DNA of 64,000 nt from Pisaster brevispinus. Its lineage: Eukaryota; Echinodermata; Asteroidea; Forcipulatida; Asteriidae. Every line of letters starts with the position of its first letter. Position 1 is the stretch's first letter. A program made the translations under genes and the position numbers. The stretch spans positions 4,779,001 to 4,843,000 of the forward strand of contig JAMKCF010000008.1 in the NCBI GenBank assembly GCA_023634235.1, written 5' to 3'. Under the pieces are notes generated by a model that had not been told where the DNA came from, searched no databases, and saw only the letters and a list, made by a program, of their open reading frames with translations. This document shows positions 30,085 through 41,524 of the stretch, one piece after another.

Positions 30085-30985
30085 TCGGCCCAATTTCATA
30101 GCGCTGCTTAACGGTAGCGCCTTAGCCTGTACTGGGCCAAAGTTCAGCACAAAAACTTAGTAAGCACAGACAAATCTTGCTGAGCAGAAACAGGTTACCA
30201 GCCAACATTCCATAAAGTTCACATTGTTGCCACTGATACCCCACTCATTTCATGCTACTAAAGAAATTTGCTAAGCAGAATTTTCTGCTTAATGGCTTTA
30301 TGAAATTTGGCCCAGGGCCCAACTTTATAAAACCTGTTAGCACAAACACTTGCTTAGCACAGAAAAAATTGCTTAGCAGAAACTGGTTACCAGCCAAAAT
30401 TCCGTAAGTTAACATTGTTGTGACTCAGACTGGTGCCCACTCATTTCTTGCTAAGTAAAGAAATTTGCTAAGCTGACTTTTCTACTTAACGGCTTTGTGA
30501 AATTGGGCCCAGGGCCTAATTTCATAAAACCTGTAAGCACCAAAACTTGATAAGCACAGAAAAAAAATGCTTGGCAGAAACTGGTTACCAGCCAAAATGG
30601 CAACAGGTTTACATTGTTGTTACTGTTGCCCCACTCGTTTTCTGCTTAGCATAGAAAATAACCAGGCAGTATTTTCTGCTTAACAGCTTTATGAAATAGG
30701 GCACAGGGCCCAATTTCATAGCGCTGCTTAACGGTAAGCAAATTTTCGTGCTAACTGTAGAAGAAAAGTGTGCATAAGCATAAGCGTATTTCACAGGTAA
30801 GCAAGAAAATTAGGCAGCCATCTTGCGCGTTCACCGTGGATTTCCATTGTTACGTTATTCATGTTCATACAGTAAACACCGGAAGGTTAGCATGATGCAT
30901 TTTCGTGTGCTTACGGTTAGCAGCGCTATGAAATGAAAATCGCAGAGTAAGCACAAACTCGGCCGTTAAGCAGGTCTATGAAATT
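30085..30985. mobile_element. Cluster of GGGCCCAATTTCATAG-family elements
   Basis: At least four family members are arrayed: ends at 30090 (GGCCCAATTTCATAGCGC), 30300 (TATGAAATTTGGCCCAGGGC), 30494 (GTGAAATTGGGCCCAGGGCC), 30669 and 30708. TTGCTTAGCAGAAACTGGTTACCAGCC recurs three times. The last member (30716-30985) has the same body as that at 28656-28865 and abuts LINE sequence at the same junction word, CCCTGCAGAATGGG. Confidence 0.7.
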
Positions 30986-31375
30986 TTGCCCTGCAGAATG
31001 GGTTGAGAAAATTAATGATGGAATATTTGGCAACACGTTTTCCACTATGCAAGGGACTTAAAGACTTGCCTCTGATCTGGAAAAACGGTTTTAGTAATAA
31101 CCTGCTCGATCCAGAAGATAAACATTTCTGGTTCAAACTAAAACATATGATCTTTCCTACTAGAGATATTTCGCACAAAATTGAAATGATTCTTGATTTG
31201 AAAAGTCCTTTGTGTAAAACTAAACCAGAATCTCACCAACACCTGTTCATATACTGCATTCACACAATAAATGCCTGGGTCTTTTTAGAGTACCTTATAC
31301 AAAAAAATGTCATCTCAGTGACCCAAATAGAATTCCCTTCCCGTGAGTCTTGTAAAGGTTGACAGCAAGTTTTTG
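30986..31375 (+). pseudogene. LINE ORF2 C-terminal fragment with Cys/His motif
   Basis: A 119-codon frame from 31003 reads ATRFPLCKGLKDLPLIW, NNLLDPEDKHFWFKLK, then SPLCKTKPESHQHLFIYC. The last is the CxxC-like...H...C zinc-finger-type end common in LINE ORF2 (zf-RVT-like). It joins the leader PAEWVEKIN also seen at 28868, but with the intervening about 700 bases absent. It ends near 31362 (CKG-stop). Confidence 0.6.
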
Positions 31376-31479
31376 TGCAAACTATCAGTAATCGTCTTAG
31401 ACCAGTCATGTCCTTTGTTAGAAAGAACAGTCATGTGGAGTCCCCCACCGTAACATCCATGACAATCTTATGGTTTTTA

Positions 31480-31812
31480 GAGAAACGATTTATTATATCA
31501 ACTTAGAAAATCTTGAGGTGGCTGTGATTAGCTCAGATCAAGAAAAGGCCTTCGACAAAATTAACTAGGATTATATGTTCAGATCAGTGTTATGAGAAAA
31601 ACGAACTTGCCCCCAATTTAAATGAAATGGATTAAAATATTCTATAAGGAACCTAATTGTAGAATTCTCATGAACATTTTTATTGGCTCACCTATACAGA
31701 TTACCAGAGGAACTATGCATTAGACAATGCTGTCGATTATCTCCACTAATGTATGCAATGTGCCGAGGGTTTAGCAAGTCTCGTTAGAAATAATACGGCT
31801 GTGAGCGGCAAT
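31480..31812 (+). pseudogene. LINE reverse-transcriptase palm fragment, broken
   Basis: The segment translates, with stops, to LEVAVISSDQEKAFDKIN (the D-x-EKAFD RT motif), FYKEPNCRILMN, then CRLSPLMYAMC and AEGLASLVRNNTAVSG, the last nearly identical to 29870-29930. There are several in-frame stops. Together with the neighbouring pieces it represents at least two scrambled LINE copies. Confidence 0.65.
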
Positions 31813-34190
31813 CAGTGTTTTAGCTAGGATTTGAAAAGTGGGAGTGCAAATAAAAAAACAGGGTGTGCAACTTTTTTTCACCAAAAATCCACACAGAGCA
31901 CAGACCACAATTTTTTTAAATGAGACATTACTCAGTGCATGTAGGTACAGGCAACTCGCGTTTGTTTATTTCGATAACAAACCTGTGATTACCAATCAAC
32001 ACAAATTTTCAATGATAGGCTCAGGCCTGGAATTACACAGAGGCCACGGAGGCCATGGCCTCCATTGCCCCTGGTCTTAGCCTTAGGCCCCTTCAAAAGT
32101 TTTCCTGTAGACTTTAAGATTTTACAATAGAAGTGCCTTTTGCAAAATAAAAATGGCCTTGCCCTCTCAAAGATAAAATTCCAGTCCTGTAGGCATAACA
32201 ACAACGAATATTAATAAATATTTTTACTTCATATTTTAAAGCCTTGGCTTTAAAATGTAAAAATGGCAAGAAATTATACCACAGTCACACACAACTTAAA
32301 AGTATTTCCTCTGTAATTGTTGAGTTTAGTTGACTCATTTAAAACCCTGTTCAGACATGCCAGATTAGAATTTAAACAAGAGTTAAAAAATGAATATAAT
32401 TATTTGTAATCCCATATTATTGTCTACAACTACAAGTTTACTGCTTACACTTCTATGTCCTTAAATTTCACAATTTATTTTAATCTTTTTGCAAATTGAA
32501 GACTACCTAAAAATGGTTGGTTGTTGTTTTTAATGTTCTGAATAAAATGTTTTGTATAGTCCAATTATTTGAACATGTTTGAATTTTTCGAGACAGATCT
32601 TTTTTTTAATGTTTCAATGCAATCATGCCATACAGCACGGAATAAGTCTATGTGTTGAACAGCGCACGTGCGAAACACACGATTGGTACTTTAAAAACAA
32701 AGTTCCGCTTAACGAAACCTATTTATTAACGAGTTTCTACACGTTACGATGCGATATCGACATCGGTTTTGGATATGTCGAAACATCGTAAATATCGCGA
32801 TATTTTTATTTACAAACAAGACGTTAATGTGTAATGGTGCCGATCCGTTCAGCCTTGTTTGGGTTTGGATGCCGCATTGTCAAATACACAGTACGAATCT
32901 TGAATGTGCAAATCATGTAGTGTAGATTAGATTGCGGATTTGAATGAGCATAGGTAAGGAAACTGACGTGTTAGTTTACGTCTTCCCATCTAGCCATGGT
33001 GGTCTCTCTTCATCGAGAGTATCGCTGATAGACACAGGCCGACAAACGCGCTTGGCGCAGGCTGATTGGCTGCTTTCCGAATGGCCGCTTTCCGATTGAA
33101 AAAAATCGAGGCAACAGCTTTTAGAGATCGCAACGTCCGATCGTGGAGATCGAAAACATGAATTAATTGAGTCGGAACCAGTGATAAAAAAAACTCTCCA
33201 AAATGTAAGGTGTTCTGTTTTCATGGAATCTGGATGTTAATTCAGTGTTTTATCCCAGCGGTTTGTATGAGATAAAACTTCCTTTTTTCGCGTTCGATTG
33301 AGGCATTGTTATCTCATTCTATAGTGTACTTTCAATTTTCAAAAATCTTCACGGTATATCGACATATCGGCGATATTTACCCGACGATATATCGCCTGTA
33401 AATATTTCCGATATCGTCCAGGGCTAGGGTCAACCCTTCCCTTCGAGAAGAAGTCTGTTATTTTACGTTTCTTCGACGTCATCTTTCCGAATTCCCTCTG
33501 TGTTTCGTCGACAAAGACCGTGGAAGTTTACTTACATGAAGGAGAGGTATGGTTCCCTCTGTTCATTCTGCCACGGGGCGCTACGGATCCATATAAATAA
33601 TACTTACAAAACCCAAGGTACCCGCTTAAATTTCACATGCAGGGACTTGCGTCTTGGGGGGGGGGGGGGGATCGGAGTCGACAACGGTTTTCTGTCTTTC
33701 TTTCTTTTAGTTTATTTATTTATTTATTTTTTTCAATACATTTTTCTTAGGGTTGTTTTAAAATGGGAAATATTACAGCACATAGTTTACACATTTTAGA
33801 CAAAAGCAGTGCACGGCCTGGATTACAGCCACCAAGCCGTGCTTGAAAAAATAGGCCGTGTTTTCAGAAAACTGGCCGTGCAAAACACGGCTCCTCTCTA
33901 ATTGTATATGAGTCATTTAAAAAATTTCGGCAGGCACAGTGTCTCAGATTTTGCAACTTTTTTTTAAGTACCCCCCCCCCCCCTATGGGTGCTATGAACA
34001 CACACACAATTTTAGAATCACACTGCTTAACATTTCTGAGATATGACCCTAGCCTCACCCCCTTCAAACTGACGCTTTGTGTTTTGGGCATATTTAGAGG
34101 TCTGTTTCTACAAATGAAGACAAGCTATATAGCGACAAAAGAATACACAGTGTATCTGGTATCCCATCAACTAGAATCTATTGTCAAAGG
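31813..34190. other. Intergenic stretch, no supported gene
   Basis: This region is AT-rich to 32580. Around 32640-33480 it becomes more mixed, with clustered TCGCGATATTT/CGATATATCG words near 32780 and 33355-33415 that make short palindromes. A 15-base G-run (33656-33670) and 13-base C-run (33971-33983) occur. A 99-codon frame at 33500-33799 runs through the G-run and I do not recognise it. A short ACGGCCT/CCGTGTTTT/GCCGTGCAAAACACGGC cluster lies at 33813-33891. Confidence 0.4.
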
Positions 34191-34193
34191 TAG

Positions 34194-35135
34194 CACAGGC
34201 CTGTCGGACACTTCGTACCCTGCACACTTCGTACCTTCGGGACACTTCGTACCGTAACCAAATTGGTCACTTCGTACCGCGGGCGGGGTACGAAGTGACC
34301 ATCAGCTGAGTCACTTCGTACCTTCAGCCGAGTCACTTCGTACCTTCAGTAAAATGTGTAATTCCTTAATAAGGATATAATTTTCGTTGAGATACAAAAT
34401 AATACTTAATGAATTGTCATTTTGTTTAATTATTTGAATGTCCTTTTAATGTGAAATGTGATTACTTTTATTATCTAACTAAAAATATCTTTTTAAGATA
34501 TCTTTATTTTGTCCGTATTTTGTATATATTTGTTCTTATGTACCATTATCTCGGCACGCAATATTTTCTACCCCATACCTTTATTTTGTCCGTATTTTGT
34601 AATTTTTAGCTGTTTCGTAGCGCAGCGCTGCGAAACAGCTCTTGTTGTGTTTGTATGTATCATTATCTCGGCACGCAAATTTGATATGGAATACTTTCCA
34701 GCTTTAGCTTTTTATGAAACTGATGTAAAAGTGTACTGGTTGTTTTTGTATTTAATTTGGTTCATTCTCTCGGCATGTAAATATGCTATTGGATACTATC
34801 CATTTTTTTTAAAAATACATAATGAATTGTCATTTTGTTTAATTGTGAAATTGTTTTTATTGTGAAATGTGAATACTTTTATTTAAAATACATTTGTTTT
34901 GTTCGTATTTTGTAAACTCAATTTATTTTGTTTCGGCGCCCTTAATCGATGCTGAACTACAATTGACTTGAACTTAAGTCTAGTGACAACGGGCCATTAC
35001 TTAATTTTAGCGGTGTGACCCTGTTAGAAACGATGCAGAAATCCAGAAACGATGCAGAAATCCTGAAGGTACGAAGTGTCTTGTGAGAAGGTACGAAGTG
35101 TCTTGTGAGAAGGTAGGATGTGTCCAAGGTACGAA
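34194..35135. mobile_element. Element with subterminal GGTACGAAGTG clusters in inverse orientation
   Basis: CACTTCGTACC occurs at 34209, 34225, 34243, 34268, 34312 and 34334, with one inverted copy at 34287. The inverse, GGTACGAAGTG, occurs at 35068 and 35090, with decayed copies at 35112 and 35128. The AT-rich core between them carries its own direct repeat (AATGAATTGTCATTTTGTTTAATT at about 34408 and 34818) and three ATCTCGGCACGCAA-type words. Reiterated subterminal motifs flanking a core are typical of DNA transposons whose transposase binds such motifs. No transposase is encoded. Confidence 0.6.
34608..34640. repeat. 33-base near-perfect palindrome
   Basis: AGCTGTTTCGTAGCGCAGCG followed by CTGCGAAACAGCT forms ten-base outer arms and a CAGCGCTG centre. 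It lies in the core of the 34.2-35.1 kb element. Confidence 0.85.
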
Positions 35136-35137
35136 GG

Positions 35138-35362
35138 CCCCGTTCCCACTGGACCCCGCATTGATCGCGCAATTCGAGAAAAGGGCGATCAGACCCCGCA
35201 ATTTCTCGAAAAGGGCGATCAAAGGGCGATCAAGCGTAAGTGGGAACGCGAGGGCGATCAGGATCAGACCCCGCAATTTTGATCCACCTCGGGAGTAGGA
35301 TTAAAGCGGGATCTGATCGCCCTTGTGGATTAATGGGCGATCAAAAGTCTAGTGGGAACGCA
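35138..35362. mobile_element. Compact element of reiterated GGGCGATCA and CCCCGCAATT
   Basis: The ends are a perfect 10-base inverted repeat, CGTTCCCACT (35141-35150) and AGTGGGAACG (35351-35360). Inside, GGGCGATCA occurs about five times in direct and once in inverse orientation, with CCCCGCAATT or close forms three times; further copies (GGGCGATCAGACCCCGC) continue just outside to 35395. Non-coding. It directly abuts the previous element. Confidence 0.6.
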
Positions 35363-35450
35363 AAGGGCGATCAGACCCCGCAATTTGAGGGCGAACATCC
35401 GGTACGGTAGGCCCGAATGGCGCGAGTGTTTATTTGAGAAAATGTTTCTT

Positions 35451-35690
35451 CTAGTAGTACCTGTCGACTTGTTGGTGATGGTCTTCAGTGATTGCCGTTT
35501 CGAACATGAGGGCATACATGACGAATTTTCGTCGCAGAAAAAGTAACCGTCGCTCATTTCTCCGACGTCTACAATGTCTTCGATGTCGAGAACGAAGCTC
35601 AAAAAAAGCTGATATTCTAATACTATTCTGAAGACGTAGATGATGGCGCAACAAAATAAATGGCACAAAAAAGTCCATCATGTCGGTCAA
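35451..35690 (-). CDS. Arg-rich open frame with a possible donor, unrecognised
   Basis: A 79-codon frame starts MTDMMDFFVPFILLRHHLRL, continues SIRISAFFELRSRHRRHCRR and RRNERRLLFLRRKFVM, and ends near a possible splice donor, GTCGACAG|GTACTA. Basic Arg-rich starts of this kind occur in PIF/Harbinger-type transposase-derived proteins, but no catalytic region is present. It may be a transposon first exon or chance. Confidence 0.2.
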   Translation of the reverse strand: MTDMMDFFVPFILLRHHLRLQNSIRISAFFELRSRHRRHCRRRRNERRLLFLRRKFVMYALMFETAITEDHHQQVDRYY

Positions 35691-35924
35691 CAGTAGTCAG
35701 TATACAGTAGGGCCTACATGTACTATCATGACAAAAAATGGCGACTGCCGCGCGCGCGTAGTAGAGGAGCCACCCAACACTGTGTGGTCGCCATAAATAC
35801 GTTGCGCCTAAGTGAAATGTCCGATTGCTTTTATATTACATTTGATTATAAAGTAGGTGCATATGTGTGACATGATAGTATAAGGATAGATTAGTCACAC
35901 CTTTGATGGGTATTTGGCAATGGG

Positions 35925-36110
35925 TCATAGTTCTACTGCTAGGAGTAGGTTGGGTCAAGATGACCACGGGTGTGTTCCTTCGACCCTCCCCTGTATTTCT
36001 GTATGTAGCGGTGCCCACACATGGTCTGGACATGTGAGACTGACCGTTCAAATTTTGAGTAAATGCATTGATTTTAAAGTGCATAAAATGTACGGTAAGA
36101 TGTTCGTACG
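35925..36110 (-). repeat. Solitary inverted copy of the 27-kb tandem family
   Basis: On the minus strand this reads AAATTTGAACGGTCAGTCTCACATGTCC, then GGGCACCGCTAC, AGGGTCGAAGGAACACACCC and GTGGTCATCTTGACCC, in the same order as the units at 26985-27880. It is separated from them by about 8 kb. Confidence 0.75.
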
Positions 36111-36384
36111 TAAAAAAACAATTAAAGAATTTATAAATAAATCAAAACAAAAAAGGGTCTGGGGTAGCCTATAGCTCTATGGTCTGGGCATGTGAAAAAA
36201 TGCTTCAATGTAGTTCTATGGTTTGTGCACAAATAAACGTTGAATATCAAAACAGTAACTGGTACTTGTTTGACATTCGAATGTCGAATACGGAACGTCA
36301 AACGAGAAACGAACTTCTCATCCACCGGTGGATAGTAAGTCCAAACACGTCATACAAAACCATAGAGCTCTATGTACAAAACAG

Positions 36385-36810
36385 ATAGGGGGCCTATGGA
36401 TCAAGTCAGAGGTATGTTTACATTGACATCATGACATGATTGAGTTGAGTTAATAATCTGAACTATAACGTTAACCTCTGAACCTAACATAAACCCGACA
36501 AAACTGCCTATCAATTTAAAACGTACCAGTGAGTCTCATGCCTTCGATCATAGAGCAAGGAACCTTGCTCTATGCTTCGATAAACAGTAGTAAGACCAAA
36601 CACTAGTAGTAGCAGTAAGACCAAACACGGCCTACGGATCCGCCGCGGATTAACGGTATGTTTACATTGACATGCATGACACGATTGATAATCTCACGTT
36701 AACATCTACCTCCATATGGTTACACAAATAGAAACCCGACAACTCTGCTTATATATCAATCTAAAACGTACCTTTATAATATCCAGTGATTCTCCTGCCT
36801 TTGATGAACA
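36385..36810. repeat. Two-copy duplication with GTATGTTTACATTGACAT
   Basis: The segments 36394-36548 and 36650-36805 share GTATGTTTACATTGACAT, GACA(T/C)GATTGA, AACGTTAAC, AAACCCGACAA, ATCAATCTAAAACGTACC and CCAGTGATTCTC, in order. No coding frame is conserved between them. From 36830 to 37690 I see nothing else notable. Confidence 0.65.
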
Positions 36811-37714
36811 CCCATATAATCCGTACAGCGTTATAGTTTGTGTCAAAAGAGACATTTCTAGGTAGAAATTAGGGAGACGAAATTGAAATCGAAACTCCCT
36901 CCATGTAAACTGTATTAGTATGACCTAGAGAGGGCGTACTTCATAAACAAACCAAAATCATTAAAGGGGCAGCTATGCGTGTTACTTTTTGGAAGAGAAA
37001 ATAATTATAACAAGAAATAATAATTATTTACACTAAAAACAACAACCGATTTGATTGTCACATATTTTCCTAATGTCGTAAATCAAACTATGAGAAGAAA
37101 ATATCAAGACTAAAACGGCCTCGTTAAGGTTACGAAATTGCACAATTATGACTTAACATGCTTGACCCTACATGAAGCCTCGTCTGCTTGTACGTGGAAT
37201 CAACATGATTTGCCCTACGTACAATTATGAAAGGATCTAAACATCAGGTTGGGGCATTGGGACCAAACTACGTTCTCGAACGTGTTTTTTCCTACAGGGT
37301 TTCGAGTTTTTGTAACCCGACAAATTTATGTTTGGATCTGGAACAAGTTTGTGCCACTGTATCGGTTATGTCTTACCATAGAGGTCTTACCATGGTCTTA
37401 CTTAATCAAATACGCAGTTAAAGGTTGTCAAACAACTTTAAGGGTTTGATTAGGTCTTAATCGATTCTCTCCCGGCCGTTGATGTCCTTTCCTGTGGGGC
37501 ACGCTTCATGCGTCTGGCATTATTTTCTAGGGAATTGGAATTCCACTGCCTGCCGGAGTCAAACAAGTGAATAGCCAAAAATGTTATAATTGGTTGTATT
37601 TGTAAACGCTGACAGCACCATCTAGTTTAGGAGGAGCTGATTCATGAAGACCGCGTGTACTAGAGGTGGAATCACTTAAAGCCTTGTAGACTTTAGTTTC
37701 ATTAAAATGTTTTT

Positions 37715-38075
37715 AAAAACATTTGCTGCTTCCTTAATCACTGTGAATCCACAAGCATACACGAGGCTTCATATTTGTGAAGGGTCAAGCATAGACATTT
37801 TAAGTCACTGTCTACGAGATGATCATGAGGACTGTGAATCTTTAAAGTATACAGTCAAGAGGCTTCAAATGTATGTACGGTCACAAGCATAGACATTTTC
37901 AAGTCACTGGGAATCAGTACAAGTATATATAGTCCCCATCTTCTGATAATACTTGAGGCTAGCTCAGTCACGGTAAATTGAAAGGCCAAATACACATAAG
38001 TCAATGTGAATCTACAATTATACTTATACTTATGTACATGTATGTAGTGTCAAACATAATTATACGCATTTTAAG
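37715..38075 (+). repeat. Diverged tandem units with AAGCATAGACATTTTAAGTCACTG
   Basis: GGTCAAGCATAGACATTTTAAGTCACTG (37785) recurs as GGTCACAAGCATAGACATTTTCAAGTCACTG (37880) and in weaker form near 38050. ACTGTGAATC and GAGGCTTCA accompany each. The same words (CTTAAGTCACTATGATTCCACAAGCACAC) appear alone near 13807, so the family is dispersed. The 61-codon frame here is chance. Confidence 0.55.
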
Positions 38076-38500
38076 TAATAATAACCGGAGGCGTCACGTA
38101 AGGTAAACGATGCGGATCAGGGTAAAGTATTGTATTTTTTACCGAAAAACTGAAAAAATCGGATCAACCCTTTCTGTATGGTCAAACCAAACGAACTGAT
38201 ATCAGTTGGGATGCCTGCTTCATGTTTGTTAAACAGCTACTTTAACGAAAACTTGATGACGGAAATGCTATTTGTTTATTTATCACTTTATTGTATAATT
38301 GCGATGTTTTTACACTTTTGAATTTTTCGTAAATATTGAAGAAAAAAATAGGCCCCAACTTTAAGTTTTGTGAAAAACTAGCTACGCATACACTTCTGCC
38401 GTTGACGGCGTGCGTCAAAAAGACAAAACTTTTACTTCATTTGTGGGATGTTCCTTTGTTATACCTCCATGTTACACCATTTAGGTTTGTTTGGTTGACT

Positions 38501-38513
38501 GGGGGGGGGGGGG
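38501..38513 (+). repeat. G13 homopolymer
   Basis: Uninterrupted G-run, one of several of very similar length in the window (others at 1621, 25907, 25970, 33971, 38834 and 40998 on either strand). Confidence 0.9.
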
Positions 38514-38753
38514 CGGTGTTTTCGCATTCCATCCACATTCCAATCACTTTTCAATCTTGCGGCAACAATTTTACGCAATAGATTTCAATGCATTCCCGCC
38601 CCTTCATGTAACGTGACATTCTTAGTCCATTGTTTTATTAGCTAGTATTTAAGGGTACACCTACTCAAGCATGTCACTTCAGGTCTCGGCACACGCTTAG
38701 TGAACACCTTTCGCAACTGCCTGCTAATTTCACCAAAGAAAAAAAATCTTGCT

Positions 38754-39103
38754 ATGTCGCAACAAGGACACAATCTCTATCCGGCCGACATTTTCAGCAA
38801 ATTCACGGATTATTTCGACGAAAAGTTTAATGTCCCCCCCCCCCCCAAATATCCAACGAAGATTCTTCTTTGAAGGAACTTAAAAACAGACTCGAGTCGA
38901 AAAAGTTCGACAAATTGGGAAACGTTGGACAAAATGATCAAGGTCGCATTACTGAAAAAGAACAACACTGATTTAGCAATAGAAGGAATCCAAGAGGCAG
39001 AGGAGCTCATCGCGGAAAGAAAAAAGAAAATTAGCATCGCCGACAACAGTAGGCTGGATGCGTCACTGTTTCCCACCTCGAGAAGAATTCTTCTGAGCAT
39101 CTA
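38754..39103 (+). pseudogene. Retroelement ORF1/gag-like remnant with two frameshifts
   Basis: From ATG 38754 the frame reads MSQQGHNLYPADIFSKFTDY, FDEKFN, then hits a 13-base C-run (38834-38846). After it, protein-like sequence continues in another frame (SNEDSSLKELKNRLESKKFD, KLGNVGQNDQGRI), and after about 38930 in a third (TDLAIEGIQEAEELIAERKK, KISIADNSRLDASLF, ending at a stop near 39103). The Lys/Glu-rich helical character and the SLKELK...KLGN and ELIAERKKKISIAD wording resemble ORF1 of DIRS-type and related invertebrate retroelements, as I recall them. No reverse transcriptase follows within the next kilobase. Confidence 0.5.
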
Positions 39104-39994
39104 GTCTTCCGAGCAGCAGAAGGTTAAGTCTGCAGAAGACGCTCCCAAAGAGATAGAAAATCGAAAGACTTCGCAGACGTTCGGTCTCCAAGATGTCAAG
39201 TTCAAATCACCAGCTAGCCTGCTGATCGTCTGCTTTTTCGAGGTACATGTACATATTATTATTTATATAAGTTGAGTTAGCAAATTATTTTCCAAATACC
39301 TCTGATTTCCTATCAACAAACATACTTTTTCGTAATTCAATCGGCGTCTATGTGCTTACCCGAACCCCATGCTGTAAATTAAATAAATATTTAATCATGA
39401 ATTCAAAATTATTATGTTTCTATTCGGTCCCTCCTTTCCCCAGTCAGTCTCTGTTTTTCATGCGTATGAGCGCAGCAGCGAAGTAGAATGCAAACTCAGT
39501 TATACCATGGAGGTAGAAATAGATCCTCCGATTATACAAAACGGAGCTCCCACAAATGACGTAACAGGCAAGTGATGACGTAACAGGGCTATTCGCGAAT
39601 CTTTCTGAAAAGCACCAGAAAAGGGTATTTAAAAAGATTGGAATTTTGTTTATTTATAAAATTTGTCTATCTCTCATGTGAACTCAATTTCCTTATTGAT
39701 TGAAAACATTTTAAAATTGAAAGAAAGAAAAAAAAATAAGGAAAACAAAAACACCAAAGGTCTAATATTTGGTCCAGCGTTTTTATCAATTCTTTTTACT
39801 GTAAAAATTATAATAGGCCCATGTATTATTTGAGTTGCAACAATTTATCTTTATTTTCATAAAATCATTACAAATTTGTAAATTGTAAGAACACATGCGT
39901 GTTGTTTCGAAATTAAAGAAAGAATATTGTAATCATTATTTACTATCAAGTTGGTTTTGTCAAAATACAGAAAAAATGTTTAGAACATACAAAA

Positions 39995-40184
39995 GATCCC
40001 TGGCTACATGGCAGTTAAAGATTGTATGGCTTCTGACTGGCACCCCGAGCAAAGATATTGACAAAATATGCAGACCGCCAACATATTGCTAGATAGCTCA
40101 GTTGGTAGAGCGCCGGCACGTAAACCCAGAGGTTGTTGGTTCAAATCCAGCTCTCGTAAATTTTTCTTTGTTCAACCCCAGATT
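39995..40184 (+). mobile_element. tRNA-derived SINE, copy 3
   Basis: The leader GATCCCTGGCTACATGGCAG leads through GGCACCCCGAGCAAAGATATTG to A box TAGCTCAGTTGG (40094) and B box GGTTCAAATCC (40138), with the tail AATTTTTCTTTGTTCAACCCCA. The anticodon-loop slot reads GCACGTAAACCC. It is slightly 5' truncated relative to 6581. Confidence 0.85.
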
Positions 40185-40616
40185 AACTTTTGTCCAATTT
40201 ACATGAATAGTATAGAATTAAAGTAGTAGCGTTTCTTTGACAGGAAATTATTGTTTCTTTAATACAGAGTGCATGTAGAACAAAATCACTGAAATTACTG
40301 CAGGTATTTATTACTTGTTACACATTATTTTGTGGGGCTTTTTGTGTGTGTGGTCTTTTTTATGGAAAACCTGCAAAACTGAAATCAAATCTGTAAAATA
40401 AAAACTTGCTTGTAAGAACTTGATTATACCTTTTTTACAAACATAAAATATCAGCAAATACAAAAACGCTCTCAATAACATTTTAAACATGATTTTCCAT
40501 TTCATTTTATTTATTGAGAGTACCCTCACTATATACATTCAGTTATCTAACACTAGTTTAATAAGATAATTTCTAGCATAACCATACAACTTTTGCAAAT
40601 CATTTCCTTTGGTTTA

Positions 40617-40980
40617 AAGGTAGGGCCAACGTTTGGTTATCATCCCAAAAGAAAATATTGTAATTGCTATCAAAAAACTTACTTGTTACAAAGATGGAAA
40701 TGGTAATAATCATCCTGTGAATAATATCATCTGAAATACCCCATTGATTAGAAATCCATAAAAACATTTGTATCTGATTTCTGAAGGCTGGTGTCCATTC
40801 ACGAATGATGCGGTTGGTACCCGCTGTAACCTCGTTAAAAGTGAATGAATTCGTGTGAAAATACAGAGACTTTTTTTTTTCCTCAGCAGGTAGACACTGT
40901 ATTCAGCTGAAACTTTTACCTGTGACTTTTAATGTATATTTCTACATAATTTTACCTATAAATAAGCATAATCCATGAGA
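40617..40980 (+). mobile_element. Dispersed GGTAATT-type element, diverged copy with extended end
   Basis: The start TAAAGGTAGGGCCAACGTTTGG, AAAAACTTACTTGTTACAAAG, CTGAAATACCCCATTGATTAG, GGCTGGTGTCCATTC and the end block CAGGTAGACACTGTATTCAG plus GAAACTTTTACCTGTGACTT all recur in the same order at 49285-49735. Non-coding. Confidence 0.6.
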
Positions 40981-41524
40981 GGGGGGAAATATGAATTGGG
41001 GGGGGGGGGGTGAAAGGCGAAATGACAGAAAAGGCAGGGGGAGTTGGACAATTTTTGAAAATGAAGGCCCAATTTAAGCATATTGGTCCATTTTTGCACT
41101 TTTTTTTTCCCTGAAAATTTTGGGTGGACTTTTTCTCCTTTTGGGGAAAAGCGCCATTTGTGCAAAATAATGGAGTGATGGAACAATAGCATGATGTCAC
41201 AGGTGAAGGTTAAAAGAAAATAAGCACCGCTTCCGATAAAAGAAAACAACATTAGTAAATGTACCACATGAAAATATATATATAAATATCATTTAGACTC
41301 ACTTCCCAGGAAAAAATATATTTAGACCTTCAAAGTTTTGTGTAAAGACGTCTACTAATAATAGTACATGGTTAAAAAAAAACTGTTTTAAAACGACTTC
41401 TCTGATAAAAAAACAAACACACATGTGCCTGATACATCGGTATGGCCTTGAGCCTACAATCATATAGTTCGATCTACCACTACCTTGGAACATTCACCAC
41501 TGCACTTGCAATAAAACAAACAAA

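Noticed and set aside
33500..33799. 99-codon frame starting MFRRQRPWKF
   Set aside because: It reads through a 15-base G-run into T-rich sequence; only the first half is protein-like and nothing supports transcription.
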